Part shown: one piece after another, positions 19,020 to 27,179 of the stretch
Position numbering within the stretch: the stretch's first letter is position 1
Layout: every line of letters starts with the position of its first letter
Translations under genes and position numbers: made by a program
NCBI GenBank assembly: GCA_009908385.1
Contig: JAAAPE010000088.1
Location: 1-34,982, forward strand
From: Gammaproteobacteria bacterium
GTDB taxonomy: Bacteria; Pseudomonadota; Gammaproteobacteria; Xanthomonadales; Wenzhouxiangellaceae
Reading direction: 5' to 3'
DNA length: 34,982 bases
Notes under the pieces: generated by a model
Told to the model about the DNA's origin: nothing
What the model saw: the letters and a program-made list of their open reading frames with translations, nothing else
Databases searched by the model: none

Positions 19020-19168
19020 GTCCACAGATGAACACAGATAAAGACAGAAAATCAATAATATCAATTGATTGTGGATAGATCTTAAGTCAAGAATCGAACC
19101 TGGGTCGGTTCGGGACCCCTCCGGCCGAGTGTTCTTTCATCTGTGGGTACCTGTGTTCATCTGTGGAC
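19020..19168. repeat. 18-bp perfect inverted repeat pair in the hutH-hutI gap
   Basis: Arm 19020-19037 (GTCCACAGATGAACACAG) has its exact reverse complement at 19151-19168, with 113 bases between. A further partial copy (CATCTGTGGGTACC) sits beside the right arm, giving a 21-base spaced direct repeat. The left half of the interval is unusually AT-rich for this genome. The left arm lies next to the hutI ribosome site. Similar CACAGATGAACACAG words occur, from memory, as scattered intergenic repeats in many bacteria. It is probably a repeat element rather than a gene. Confidence 0.75.
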
Positions 19169-19189
19169 GATTGTCTTTTCAACGGAGAA

Positions 19190-20728
19190 TCATCGAAGCC
19201 CCGACACCGCCGATTGCACGGAGCCGACCAGCTCGCCGGAGCGCAGCAGCCGCGTGCATGTATCGATATCGGCGCCCACCTCGTAGTCCTCCTCGGCGTG
19301 GTGGATGTGATCGCGGACGAAGCGGTGCCCGGCGAGCACGCCCCGGCCGGGATTGAGCGGCTTTCGGAAGTCCAGGGCCTGGGCGGCCGTGAGCAGTTCC
19401 ACGGCCATGACGCGCTCGACGTTGTGCAGCACTTCGAGCAGCTTGAGCGCGCTGATCGAACCCATGGAAACATGATCTTCCTGGCCCAGACTGGTGGGGA
19501 TCGAGTCGACGCTGGCAGGGTGGCACAGCACCTTGTTCTCGCTCACCAGGGCGGCGGCCGTGTACTGGGGGATCATGAAGCCCGAATTGATGCCGGTATC
19601 GCTCATCAGCAGCTTGGGGAGACCGTCGTGGCCTTCCAGTAGCAGATAGGTGCGCCGTTCGGAAATGCTGGCCAGCTCGGCCAGCGCGATGGCGGCGTAG
19701 TCGAGTACCAGGGCGAGCGGCTGGCCGTGGAAGTTGCCGGCCGAGATGATGTCGCCGTCGCCGGCTTCCGCTCCGGCGCTGTCTTCGAAGACCAGGGGGT
19801 TGTCGGTGACCGAATTGATTTCGCGCTCGACGACCTCGATGGCGTGGGCGAGCGCGTCCCGGCTGGCGCCGTGGACCTGCGGAATGCAGCGCAGGCAATA
19901 GGGATCCTGCACCTTGCCGCAGTGGCGATGCGATTCCAGGATCTCGGAGTCCGTCAGCAACTCGCGGACGTTGGCCGCTACGGTGATCTGGCCGGGGTGG
20001 GGGCGAATCCGGTGGACCCGTTCGTCGAACGGCCGCGCCGAGCCCTGCAGCGCCTCGAGGCTCATGGCGCCGAGTATGTCGGCGGCCTTCACCAGGTGAA
20101 CCGCCCTGTGCAGGACGAAGGCGCCGTAAGCCGACATCAGCTGGGTGCCATTGATCAGGCCGATGCCGTCCTTGGCGCCGAGTTCGATCGGTTCGAGACC
20201 GTATCTTGCGAGGGTCTGCGCGGCTGGTTCGGGCCCGTTGTGTTCGGCGTCCCAGCAACGGCCCTTGCCGATCAGCGGCAGACACATGTGGGCCAGGGGC
20301 GCCAGGTCGCCGGAGGCGCCGACGCTGCCGCGGCTGGGAATGAACGGCAGGATGTCGAGTTCGCAAAACTTCAGAAGCCGTCTGAAGACTGGCAGGGAAA
20401 TACCTGAATTCCCTAGACCGAGCGCGTGCACCTTCAGCTGCATCATCAGGCGCGTGATCTCGGTCGGCACCGGATCGCCCGTGCCGCAGGCATGGCTGAG
20501 CAGCAGGTTGCGCTGCAGCTGCCCGAGCTGGTCGCTGGCGATGCGCTTGTTGGCGAGCGCCCCGAAACCGGTATTGACGCCGTAAATGGCCTGCTCGCGG
20601 CGAAGCGCGGCTTCGACCACGCGGCGTGATGCGGCGACCGCCGAATCGTCTGTCGACAGCCCGGAGAGCCGGCTTTCGAGTTCCTGGTGAAGGTGCGGGA
20701 TGCTGACGGGAACGGCTGGGGTTTGCAT
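19190..20728 (-). CDS. hutH: Histidine ammonia-lyase
   Basis: A 512-residue enzyme that deaminates L-histidine to urocanate, the first step of the Hut pathway. It carries the prosthetic-group motif RGSVGASGDLAPLAH, where Ala138-Ser139-Gly140 cyclise to MIO. Other family segments are YGVNTGFGALAN, LLLSHACGTGDPV, NGTQLMSAYGA and QDPYCLRCIPQVHGA. Length fits (~510). The ATG at 20728 lies only 7 bases after a TAGACT element on the minus strand, so the message may be almost leaderless. No Shine-Dalgarno sequence is apparent. Confidence 0.98.
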   Translation of the reverse strand: MQTPAVPVSIPHLHQELESRLSGLSTDDSAVAASRRVVEAALRREQAIYGVNTGFGALANKRIASDQLGQLQRNLLLSHACGTGDPVPTEITRLMMQLKVHALGLGNSGISLPVFRRLLKFCELDILPFIPSRGSVGASGDLAPLAHMCLPLIGKGRCWDAEHNGPEPAAQTLARYGLEPIELGAKDGIGLINGTQLMSAYGAFVLHRAVHLVKAADILGAMSLEALQGSARPFDERVHRIRPHPGQITVAANVRELLTDSEILESHRHCGKVQDPYCLRCIPQVHGASRDALAHAIEVVEREINSVTDNPLVFEDSAGAEAGDGDIISAGNFHGQPLALVLDYAAIALAELASISERRTYLLLEGHDGLPKLLMSDTGINSGFMIPQYTAAALVSENKVLCHPASVDSIPTSLGQEDHVSMGSISALKLLEVLHNVERVMAVELLTAAQALDFRKPLNPGRGVLAGHRFVRDHIHHAEEDYEVGADIDTCTRLLRSGELVGSVQSAVSGLR

Positions 20729-20735
20729 GGCCGGT

Positions 20736-20741
20736 AGTCTA
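20736..20741 (-). promoter_or_regulatory. Candidate -10 element for hutH
   Basis: On the minus strand TAGACT ends 7 bases before the hutH ATG. The predicted transcript start would fall at or next to the start codon. No clear -35 box was found. Confidence 0.35.
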
Positions 20742-20828
20742 GCAGTCCACGGGCGTGTCGGGTCCGGCCGATCCTGTCGCCGCGAAGGCGGATCCGCGCC
20801 GCGTCGCCCCCGGATTTGCCGGTCCGGC

Positions 20829-20834
20829 TAGAAT
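20829..20834 (+). promoter_or_regulatory. Candidate -10 element for the PA-metalloprotease operon
   Basis: TAGAAT lies 49 bases before the GTG start at 20884 in the divergent gap with hutH. The -35 position is not recognisable. An 11-codon open frame (ATG 20841, stop 20874-20876) lies in the predicted leader. Confidence 0.35.
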
Positions 20835-20883
20835 GAGGCCATGTTGGGTTTCCGATCGCCGCAATCGCCGCAGTGAGTCGCTT

Positions 20884-21339
20884 GTGTTCCTGAATCACCG
20901 ATCCGGACTTTCGCCGTCTGTCCCCTGCCGCTGGGCACTGGCCGGGTTCCTGATCTGTCTGGCCTCGCCCGCCCTGTCTTTCGACAGCAGTCGCTACCTC
21001 GAACTCGAGCGGGCGGAACTGCGGGCGGCCGAACGGCGGCTGTCCCAACTCGTCGATCGCGAGACGGGCCGCGTGCTCGAGACGCCGCGCAACGCCGCCG
21101 AGCGTTACGTGGTCGAGCGCGAGCTGCACTGGCGCGCCGAACTGACGCGCGAGCCGGTGCGTCGAGAACGCGACGACGGCAGCGTTGTGCTCGACGGGGT
21201 GCCCGACGCGACCGCGACCTTCGTCACGACCGACGAGAACGGCGAGCCGGTATTCGTCTGCACCGATGCCCGGGCGCAGTTCGATCCGGGCATCCGGCTT
21301 CGGCAGTCGACCGGCGGCGATCGACTGTTGAGGCGCTGA
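20884..21339 (+). CDS. Small exported protein paired with PA-metalloprotease
   Basis: A 151-residue predicted exported protein. A GTG start at 20884 gives a signal peptide (hydrophobic WALAGFLICLASPALS, residues about 20-35). The mature part begins with a charged helix (SSRYLELERAELRAAERRL), then VDRETGRVLETP, and ends in a strand-rich region with DDGSVVLDGVPD and DENGEPVFVCTDA. The order D-x-E-T-G, then D-G-S, then D-x-x-G plus a late Cys recalls the family called post-PEP-CTERM-1 in some annotations, but I hold that only weakly. The stop is one base before the metalloprotease start, so they are one operon. A chaperone, propeptide-like inhibitor or partner role is possible but unproven. Upstream in-frame ATGs at 20755 and 20833 would precede or overlap the promoter element. 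Confidence 0.72.
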   Translation: MFLNHRSGLSPSVPCRWALAGFLICLASPALSFDSSRYLELERAELRAAERRLSQLVDRETGRVLETPRNAAERYVVERELHWRAELTREPVRRERDDGSVVLDGVPDATATFVTTDENGEPVFVCTDARAQFDPGIRLRQSTGGDRLLRR

Positions 21340-21340
21340 C

Positions 21341-23569
21341 GTGACCTTCGCCCGCCTGCTCGCCCCCTGGGTCGTCGTGTTCGGCCTGTTTCCGACGATC
21401 GCTTCGGCCGACGTGTTCGTGCCCCGGTATGCCGATCCGGAAGGCTTCGGGTTCCGGGACGAGACGCCGGCCGAGCCGCTTCCGGGCAACCCGGCCCAGA
21501 CCCTGGGCGGGCAGCGCCGGGCCGCGCTCGAAGCAGCGTTCGGCATCGTGGCCTCGCACGTCGACAGCGAACTGCCGATCCGGATTCGGGCGACCTTCGA
21601 GGATTTCGGGTGTCCCGACGACGGAACCGGCGTCGTGGCGCGCGGCGGCTTCTTCTATTCGAGTGCCAATTTCGCCGAGGCGCCGGTCTCCAACGTGTAT
21701 TACCCCGGTTCCCTGGCGTCTCACATGGCCGGGGAGTACCGTTCCGGCAGTCAGCTGGAGGGGCGCATCATGATCAATGCGCGTACCGAAGAGCCGGACT
21801 GCTTCGATTCCATTCCCGACGGCTTCTGGTACGGCATCGGCGAAGCACCGCCAGCCGGAACACGGGCCAAGCCCTTCGTGCCCCTGATCCTGCACGAACT
21901 CGGACATGCCATGGGCGTGAGCACTCTCTACGACCGCGATACGGGCGAACTCGGTGCGCAGTGGCCGGACGTGTTCGCCACGCACGTCTACGTGCCGGGC
22001 AACGAGACGCTGTGGCCCGACCTGACCCGGACGCTCCGGCGCGTCAACGCCCGTTTCGGTAACAACGTGGCCTGGCTGGGCGAGCATGCGAGCACCTGGG
22101 CCGCCGAAGTGGCGGTGCCGCCGCCGGTCGTTCGCGTCGATCCCCAGGTGGACGGCGTGTCCGAGTTCGGGGCCCTGGTCCACGGGCGCCGCCCGTTCCT
22201 GCCGCGCCGCGGGCTCTCGGGGCGCCTCGTCGTGGCCGACAATCCGGCCGAGGAGTCCGGCATCGACGGCGTGACAGACGAGCCACGGGATCCGGCCGAC
22301 GCCTGTCAGGCCCTCTCCAACGCCGCCGACGCCGAAGGCGCCGTGGTTCTGGCCCGACGCGGCGGCTGTTTCTTCCGCACCAAGGTGTTTCAGGCCCAGG
22401 CCGCCGGCGCGGTCGCGCTGATCGTGGTCGATTCCCATCCCGCCAGTGACGAGTCCGCCATCAGCGGCAACCAGAGCATTCTCGTAGCCAAGGGAATGAC
22501 GATCCCGTTGTGGACAATGGCCATGGCCGACGGCGAACGCCTTCTCGCCGATCCGCCCGCCAGCGTCGAACTGGCCTATGACGAGACCGAGCCGGCCGTC
22601 GGGTCGATCGACGGTCTGGTCCGGCTGGAAACGGATTACGACAATCTCGAGTCCAACATCGTCCACGTGAGCCGGCGTTCCGTGCCGGCGCCTTTCATGG
22701 CCGGCGGCACGGGCAGCCAGCACGATCTTCATCTCGGTCCGGTCGACATGATGCCGGGACTGCTCGCCGACCTGGGCTGGCAGCTGGCCGGCGGCAAGCT
22801 CGACCAGTGGACCGGCAACTGGTTCGATCCCGCGCGCGCAGGCGAGGGTTGCCAGCTCACCCTCGAGGCCGACGGCCTGACCTGGATCCTGACCTGTTAT
22901 CTCTACCGCGAGGGCGAACCGATCTGGCTGATCGGGTCGGCCGTCAAGCGTGCTGGCCGCATCGTTTTCGACGACGTCAGCATTACGTCGGGCACCGGCT
23001 ACGGGCCCGAATTCGACCCCGAAGCGGTCGAGATCACCCACTGGGGAACCATCGCGATCGAGCTCTACGACTGCAATACGGCGTTCTTCCAGTTTCTGCC
23101 CGAACTGACAGGCTTCCGGCCGATGTACCGGAAGCTGAGTCGGATCGTGACCGGGGACTGCAATCGTCCGGCTTCCGAGCATCCGGATCGAAGCCTGAGC
23201 GGCAACTACTTCAATCCGCAGCGCGCCGGCGAGGGGATCCAGCTCGCCGTGGAGGCCAACGGGCAAGCGGTGGTCATGACCTGGTACAGCTACCACGAGG
23301 GCAGGCAGTTCTGGGCGATCGGAACCGGCTACCACGACGCCGCCGGAGACCGCGTCGTGGTCGATGAGTTGTTCATCACCCGCGGGGGCGACTACGGGCC
23401 GGGCTTCGATCCCGACGAGGTCGAGATCGTTCCCTTCGGCTCGGCCACCGTGGCGTTCGGGGAGTGCGGTCAGATCCAGGTCGGTATCGATTCTGCACTG
23501 GAGCCGTTCCCCGACATCGAGCAGCCCATGGAGCGACTGGTCGCGGGGGAGTGCGCAGGGGAACCCTGA
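21341..23569 (+). CDS. Secreted zinc metalloprotease with PA domain and two C-terminal repeat modules
   Basis: A 742-residue protein, GTG start, with a signal peptide (about residues 1-23, ending IASA). The zinc motif LHELGHAMG has HELGH at 185-189; no metzincin-type third His follows at the usual place. Next come WPDVFATHVYVPGNETLW and NVAWLGEHAS. A PA domain (about 320-412, with VVLARRGGCFF and AAGAVALIVVDS) is followed by SNIVHVSRRSVP, where His442 is a candidate third zinc ligand, and DMMPGLLADLGW. So the PA domain seems to be inserted inside the catalytic domain, an arrangement similar to the long insertion of M8 peptidases. Two repeats of about 120 residues close the protein, starting TGNWFDPARAGEG (~490) and SGNYFNPQRAGEG (~619), each ending in GDC or GEC. 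The substrate is unknown. Confidence 0.85.
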   Translation: MTFARLLAPWVVVFGLFPTIASADVFVPRYADPEGFGFRDETPAEPLPGNPAQTLGGQRRAALEAAFGIVASHVDSELPIRIRATFEDFGCPDDGTGVVARGGFFYSSANFAEAPVSNVYYPGSLASHMAGEYRSGSQLEGRIMINARTEEPDCFDSIPDGFWYGIGEAPPAGTRAKPFVPLILHELGHAMGVSTLYDRDTGELGAQWPDVFATHVYVPGNETLWPDLTRTLRRVNARFGNNVAWLGEHASTWAAEVAVPPPVVRVDPQVDGVSEFGALVHGRRPFLPRRGLSGRLVVADNPAEESGIDGVTDEPRDPADACQALSNAADAEGAVVLARRGGCFFRTKVFQAQAAGAVALIVVDSHPASDESAISGNQSILVAKGMTIPLWTMAMADGERLLADPPASVELAYDETEPAVGSIDGLVRLETDYDNLESNIVHVSRRSVPAPFMAGGTGSQHDLHLGPVDMMPGLLADLGWQLAGGKLDQWTGNWFDPARAGEGCQLTLEADGLTWILTCYLYREGEPIWLIGSAVKRAGRIVFDDVSITSGTGYGPEFDPEAVEITHWGTIAIELYDCNTAFFQFLPELTGFRPMYRKLSRIVTGDCNRPASEHPDRSLSGNYFNPQRAGEGIQLAVEANGQAVVMTWYSYHEGRQFWAIGTGYHDAAGDRVVVDELFITRGGDYGPGFDPDEVEIVPFGSATVAFGECGQIQVGIDSALEPFPDIEQPMERLVAGECAGEP

Positions 23570-23600
23570 GTTCGGCCGTGTCGGGCAGACCCGCCGTTTT

Positions 23601-25262
23601 TCAGGACAACATGGGGATGTCGACGCCGCGCTCGCGGGCGGTTTCGACCGCCTCGTCGTAGCCGGCATCGGCGTGCCGCATCACGCCCAGGCCGGGATCG
23701 GCGGTCAGAACGCGCTGCAGGCGCTCGTAGCCGGACGAGGTGCCGTCGGCCAGGCTGACCATGCCGGCATGCAGTGAATAGCCGATGCCCACGCCGCCGC
23801 CGTGATGGAACGACACCCAGCTGGCGCCGCAGGCGGTGTTGGCCAGGGCGTTGAGAATGGGCCAGTCGGCGATCGCGTCCGAACCGTCGGCCATGGATTC
23901 GGTCTCGCGGTTGGGCGAGGCCACCGAGCCGCAGTCGAGATGGTCGCGGCCGATGACGATGGGCGCTTCGACCTTGCCCTTCTCGACCAGCCAATTGAAC
24001 TTCTCGCCGGCTTCGGCGCGCTCGCCGTACTCGAGCCAGCAGATGCGCGCCGGCAGTCCCTGGAAGTGGATCTTCTCCTGCGCCTTGTGGATCCAGCGCG
24101 CGAGATGTTCCTTTTCCGGGAACAGTTCGAGAATGGCCCGGTCGGTGGCGGCGATGTCGGCGGGGTTGCCCGACAGCGCGGCCCAGCGGAACGGCCCCGC
24201 GCCCCGGCAGAACAGCGGACGGATGAAGGCAGGAACGAAGCCCGGAAAATCGAAGGCCTCGCTCATGCCGCGGAGGTCGGCCACCTGGCCCCGGAGGTTG
24301 TTGCCGTAGTCGAATGTGATCGCACCGCGCTCCTGCATCTTCAGCATGGTTTCGACGTGCACGACCATCGAGTCGAGAACGCGTTCGTCATAGCCGCGGG
24401 GATCCTTGGTGCGAATCGCCTCGGCCTCGTCCAGAGACAAGCCGACGGGGATGTAGCCGTGGCGCAGGTCGTGGGCCGAGGTCTGGTCCGTCAAGGCGTC
24501 CGGCACGATGTCGCGCTCGAGCATCTCCGGCAGCACTTCCGCGATGTTGCCCATCAGCCCCACCGAGACCGGTTCGCTGGCTTTCGACACGATGTCCATC
24601 GCCTCGTCGAGCGATCGCGCCTTTCGATCGCAGTAGCCGGTTTCCACGCGGCGGTCGATGCGCGTCTCGTCGACTTCCACGGCGATACAGTGACCCTCGT
24701 TCATGGTCACGGCCAGCGGCTGGGCGCCCCCCATCCCGCCCATACCGGCGGTAACTGTGAGCTTGCCTCTCATCGAGCCGCCGAAATGCTGCCGGGCCAG
24801 CTCGGCGAAGGTCTCGTAGGTGCCCTGGACGATGCCCTGGGAACCGATGTAGATCCACGAGCCGGCCGTCATCTGACCGTACATGGTCAGGCCGCGGTCC
24901 TCGAGGTCGCGAAAGACGTCCCAGTTTGCCCAGCGTCCGACCAGGTTGGAATTGGCGATCAGCACGCGCGGCGCCTGGTCGTGGGTGCGAATGACGCCCA
25001 CCGGCTTGCCGGACTGCACGAGCAGGGTTTCGTCGTCGGCAAGGCGCTGCAGCGTGCGCACGATGGCGTGGTAGCAGTTCCAGTTACGCGCCGCCTTCCC
25101 GGTGCCGCCGTAGACGATCAGGCGTTCCGGGTGTTCGGCCACCGCCGGGTCGAGATTATTCATCAGCATTCGCAACGCCGCTTCCTGGTGCCAGCCGCGG
25201 CAGTTCAGTGACGCACCCCGGGGGGCGCGCACGACGGGGGCGGACGAGTCCTGCTGTGGCAT
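23601..25262 (-). CDS. hutU: Urocanate hydratase
   Basis: A 553-residue NAD-dependent enzyme that converts urocanate to imidazolonepropionate, the second Hut step. Family segments are [37 protein letters not shown] (split by the NAD-site region), [20 protein letters not shown] and [20 protein letters not shown], which holds the conserved Cys. Length fits (~555). The ATG at 25262 follows GAGGAAC by 5 bases, and a TATACT element lies 46 bases upstream. Although it belongs with hutH and hutI, 2.9 kb carrying two opposite-strand genes lie between hutU and hutH, so it must have its own promoter. No hutG, hutF or hutC is in the window. Confidence 0.98.
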   Translation of the reverse strand: MPQQDSSAPVVRAPRGASLNCRGWHQEAALRMLMNNLDPAVAEHPERLIVYGGTGKAARNWNCYHAIVRTLQRLADDETLLVQSGKPVGVIRTHDQAPRVLIANSNLVGRWANWDVFRDLEDRGLTMYGQMTAGSWIYIGSQGIVQGTYETFAELARQHFGGSMRGKLTVTAGMGGMGGAQPLAVTMNEGHCIAVEVDETRIDRRVETGYCDRKARSLDEAMDIVSKASEPVSVGLMGNIAEVLPEMLERDIVPDALTDQTSAHDLRHGYIPVGLSLDEAEAIRTKDPRGYDERVLDSMVVHVETMLKMQERGAITFDYGNNLRGQVADLRGMSEAFDFPGFVPAFIRPLFCRGAGPFRWAALSGNPADIAATDRAILELFPEKEHLARWIHKAQEKIHFQGLPARICWLEYGERAEAGEKFNWLVEKGKVEAPIVIGRDHLDCGSVASPNRETESMADGSDAIADWPILNALANTACGASWVSFHHGGGVGIGYSLHAGMVSLADGTSSGYERLQRVLTADPGLGVMRHADAGYDEAVETARERGVDIPMLS

Positions 25263-25307
25263 TGCTGTTCCTCGGTGATTATTTCGGTGATTGCTGCAAA
25301 CCGCAGG

Positions 25308-25313
25308 AGTATA
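25308..25313 (-). promoter_or_regulatory. Candidate promoter -10 for hutU
   Basis: TATACT reads on the minus strand 46 bases before the hutU ATG; CTGAGC stands 17 bases upstream as a weak -35. Two direct copies of CGGTGATT (25273-25280 and 25285-25292) lie in the predicted leader, 12 bases apart, and might be an operator. Confidence 0.45.
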
Positions 25314-25332
25314 GCAATGCCTGGGGAGCCGC

Positions 25333-25635
25333 TCAGCGGTTGCGGATATGGCGCCAGACCACGTCGGCGATCAGGTAGGGGATCAGGCCGATGACGCCGG
25401 CGGCCGCCAGCAGCATCCATTTCGGCGCACCGGGCAGCACTCTTTCCGGCCAGCCCGCCGTGAGTTGGAAGCCGAAGCCCAGAATGTCCCACACCGGGTT
25501 GAGAATCGACGGCGAGCCCACGTTGGAAAGCAGCGCGAACAGCGCCAGGCCGGAGAGAAAAGCCGCGCACAGGAACGGATTGTCGCGGATCATCTCGATC
25601 AGGCTGCGGGAGTTGTTGCGGCGAGAGCGCAGCAT
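25333..25635 (-). CDS. Small membrane protein of unknown function
   Basis: A 100-residue protein with two predicted membrane helices (about residues 22-40 and 72-90) and basic ends ([10 protein letters not shown] and WRHIRNR). The middle holds [25 protein letters not shown] sequence lies 8 bases before the ATG at 25635. It is co-oriented with hutU, 70 bases away, but hutU appears to have its own -10 in that gap. No family is recognised; it could be a real small membrane protein of unknown role or part of a longer hut transcript. Confidence 0.65.
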   Translation of the reverse strand: MLRSRRNNSRSLIEMIRDNPFLCAAFLSGLALFALLSNVGSPSILNPVWDILGFGFQLTAGWPERVLPGAPKWMLLAAAGVIGLIPYLIADVVWRHIRNR

Positions 25636-25691
25636 GGCGACTACTCCGGTGAGCGGTTGGCGGGCCGAGACTGGCCTGGCCGAGGCCCCTG

Positions 25692-25697
25692 TATACT
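25692..25697 (+). promoter_or_regulatory. Candidate -10 element for the lipoprotein hydrolase
   Basis: TATACT lies 27 bases before the ATG at 25725, in the divergent gap with the small membrane gene. No good -35 box is seen at 16-18 bases. Confidence 0.45.
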
Positions 25698-25724
25698 ACG
25701 AAGCGATCCGTTCCGGCAAGGCAG

Positions 25725-27101
25725 ATGCAGGCAAGATCGAGCATACCCAGGCATGTCCCGCGGGCCCGTGACCGGGCCGCTGTTTCGGCGATCGGCCGGT
25801 ACGCCGCGCGGCTGGCGCTGGTCGTGCTCGCTGCGATCTTGGCAGGCGGCTGCATGCTGCGCGATTTGCAGCAACAGGTCCGTCTGATGGATCGCACCTG
25901 CCTCCTGGAAGGGCGGGTCGAGCGCGGCGAGAACGAGGGACGGTCGGTGGTCGTGGCGCTGGAGGGCGGCCCGGGCGGGTCGGAGGAGCCGCTGCCGCGG
26001 CCGGTCGATTTCACCCTGCCCGACGGCCAGGGCGGCTATGCCTTTGCCCTCGCCCCGGGCTCCTATGTCGTCCTGGCTTTCATCGATCACGACGATGATC
26101 TCGAACTCGACGCTCGGGAACCGGCCCGGCAGGCGAATGGCGGGCGACTGATCGAATGCGGCGCCGGTGGCCAGGTCGAAACGGAAGCCATCGTGCTCGA
26201 AGACGGAGACCGGGTCGCCGGGCGGACCGGGCTGTCGGCGCCGGGAAGCCGCCACCTCGTCGAGGATGCGCTGGAATCGGCAGTGAGCCTTGGACAGCTG
26301 ACCGCGTTCGGCGAAGTCGTTCCACTGGCCGATCCTCGCTTCGATCCCGAACGCGCCCGCGACAGCCTGTGGCGTCCGCTGGATTTCCTGCGCGGAGGTC
26401 ACGCCGGAGTCTACCTGGCGCGCCCCTACGTTGAGTCGCGGACTCCGGTGCTCTTCATACACGGCATCAACGGTTCTCCGCGGGTGCTCGAACCCCTGAT
26501 CCGGCACCTCGACGGTGAACGATTCCAGCCGCTCTACTTCTACTATCCGTCGGGCCTGCGCATCGGCCAGACCGCATGGCACCTGGAACGGATCATGCGA
26601 GAACTCGAACACCGTTTCGGGATCGATCGATTCCACGTGGTTGCCCACAGCATGGGCGGGCTCGTTGCAAGAGCCTGGCTGCTGCGGCGCGGTCAGCCTG
26701 GCGACCGGGCCCGCGTTGGGGCTTTCGTCAGTCTCTCGACGCCCTGGGAAGGGTATCCCTCGGCACGCCAGGGCGTGGCGCATTCGCCGGTGGTCGTCCC
26801 CGTCTGGCGCGACATGGCGGCCGGCAGCGACTTTCTCGCGGGCCTGTTCGCCGAAGACGCGCCACCCTCGAGCCAGCCGCCGCACCACCTTCTGTTCAGC
26901 TTTCGCCAGTCCGGTTGGATTCCGAGCGCGACGAACGACGGCGTTGCGGCGTTGGCGAGCATGCTTCCGGTGGCGGTCCAGAGACAGGCCGCCTCGGTTT
27001 TCGGGGTCGACGCGGGCCACGTCGAGATCCTCGCGGACCAAACCGCTCAGGCACGCGTGGAATCGATCCTCCTGCAAAGCGAGGCGGGTTCAAGCCGCTG
27101 A
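25725..27101 (+). CDS. Lipoprotein alpha/beta hydrolase (lipase/acyltransferase-like)
   Basis: A 458-residue predicted lipoprotein. A long basic N-terminus precedes the hydrophobic stretch and lipobox LAGGC (Cys43), so the protein is likely membrane-anchored outside the cytoplasm. Residues about 55-150 form a beta-rich domain with acidic DHDDDLELDAREP, which might bind calcium. The hydrolase domain follows at about 235-450: LFIHGINGSP (oxyanion region), FYYPSGL, the nucleophile elbow VVAHSMGGL with Ser309, STPWEG, and late Asp/His candidates in NDGVAAL and DAGHVEIL. The fold resembles PGAP1/lipase-type esterases. The substrate may be a lipid or an ester, unknown. ATG at 25725 is preferred as it alone gives the full lipoprotein signal. 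Confidence 0.85.
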   Translation: MQARSSIPRHVPRARDRAAVSAIGRYAARLALVVLAAILAGGCMLRDLQQQVRLMDRTCLLEGRVERGENEGRSVVVALEGGPGGSEEPLPRPVDFTLPDGQGGYAFALAPGSYVVLAFIDHDDDLELDAREPARQANGGRLIECGAGGQVETEAIVLEDGDRVAGRTGLSAPGSRHLVEDALESAVSLGQLTAFGEVVPLADPRFDPERARDSLWRPLDFLRGGHAGVYLARPYVESRTPVLFIHGINGSPRVLEPLIRHLDGERFQPLYFYYPSGLRIGQTAWHLERIMRELEHRFGIDRFHVVAHSMGGLVARAWLLRRGQPGDRARVGAFVSLSTPWEGYPSARQGVAHSPVVVPVWRDMAAGSDFLAGLFAEDAPPSSQPPHHLLFSFRQSGWIPSATNDGVAALASMLPVAVQRQAASVFGVDAGHVEILADQTAQARVESILLQSEAGSSR

Positions 27102-27166
27102 CCGGCGTGATCGAAACGGTATTCGCGAACCGCTTCGAAACGTCGTTGTCCCAATGCAGAATTGAC

Positions 27167-27172
27167 TACAAT
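27167..27172 (+). promoter_or_regulatory. Candidate -10 element for dsbB
   Basis: TACAAT ends 7 bases before the first ATG of dsbB, so transcription could begin at or next to the start codon. A weak CGTTGT lies 17 bases upstream. No Shine-Dalgarno sequence fits between. Confidence 0.45.
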
Positions 27173-27179
27173 TTCCACC

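Noticed and set aside
19020-19168. CRISPR or tandem array in the hutH-hutI gap
   Set aside because: Only an inverted pair plus one partial copy is present, without regular spacers or cas genes.
19020-19168. Insertion sequence in the hutH-hutI gap
   Set aside because: There is no transposase frame in the 149 bases and no target-site duplication was recognised.
21224-23668. Long open frame on the minus strand opposite the metalloprotease
   Set aside because: It lacks recognisable domains and lies opposite a gene with clear protease, PA and signal-peptide features; high GC keeps such frames open.
23802-25211. Plus-strand open frame opposite hutU
   Set aside because: Mirror frame of a highly conserved enzyme, with no domain of its own.
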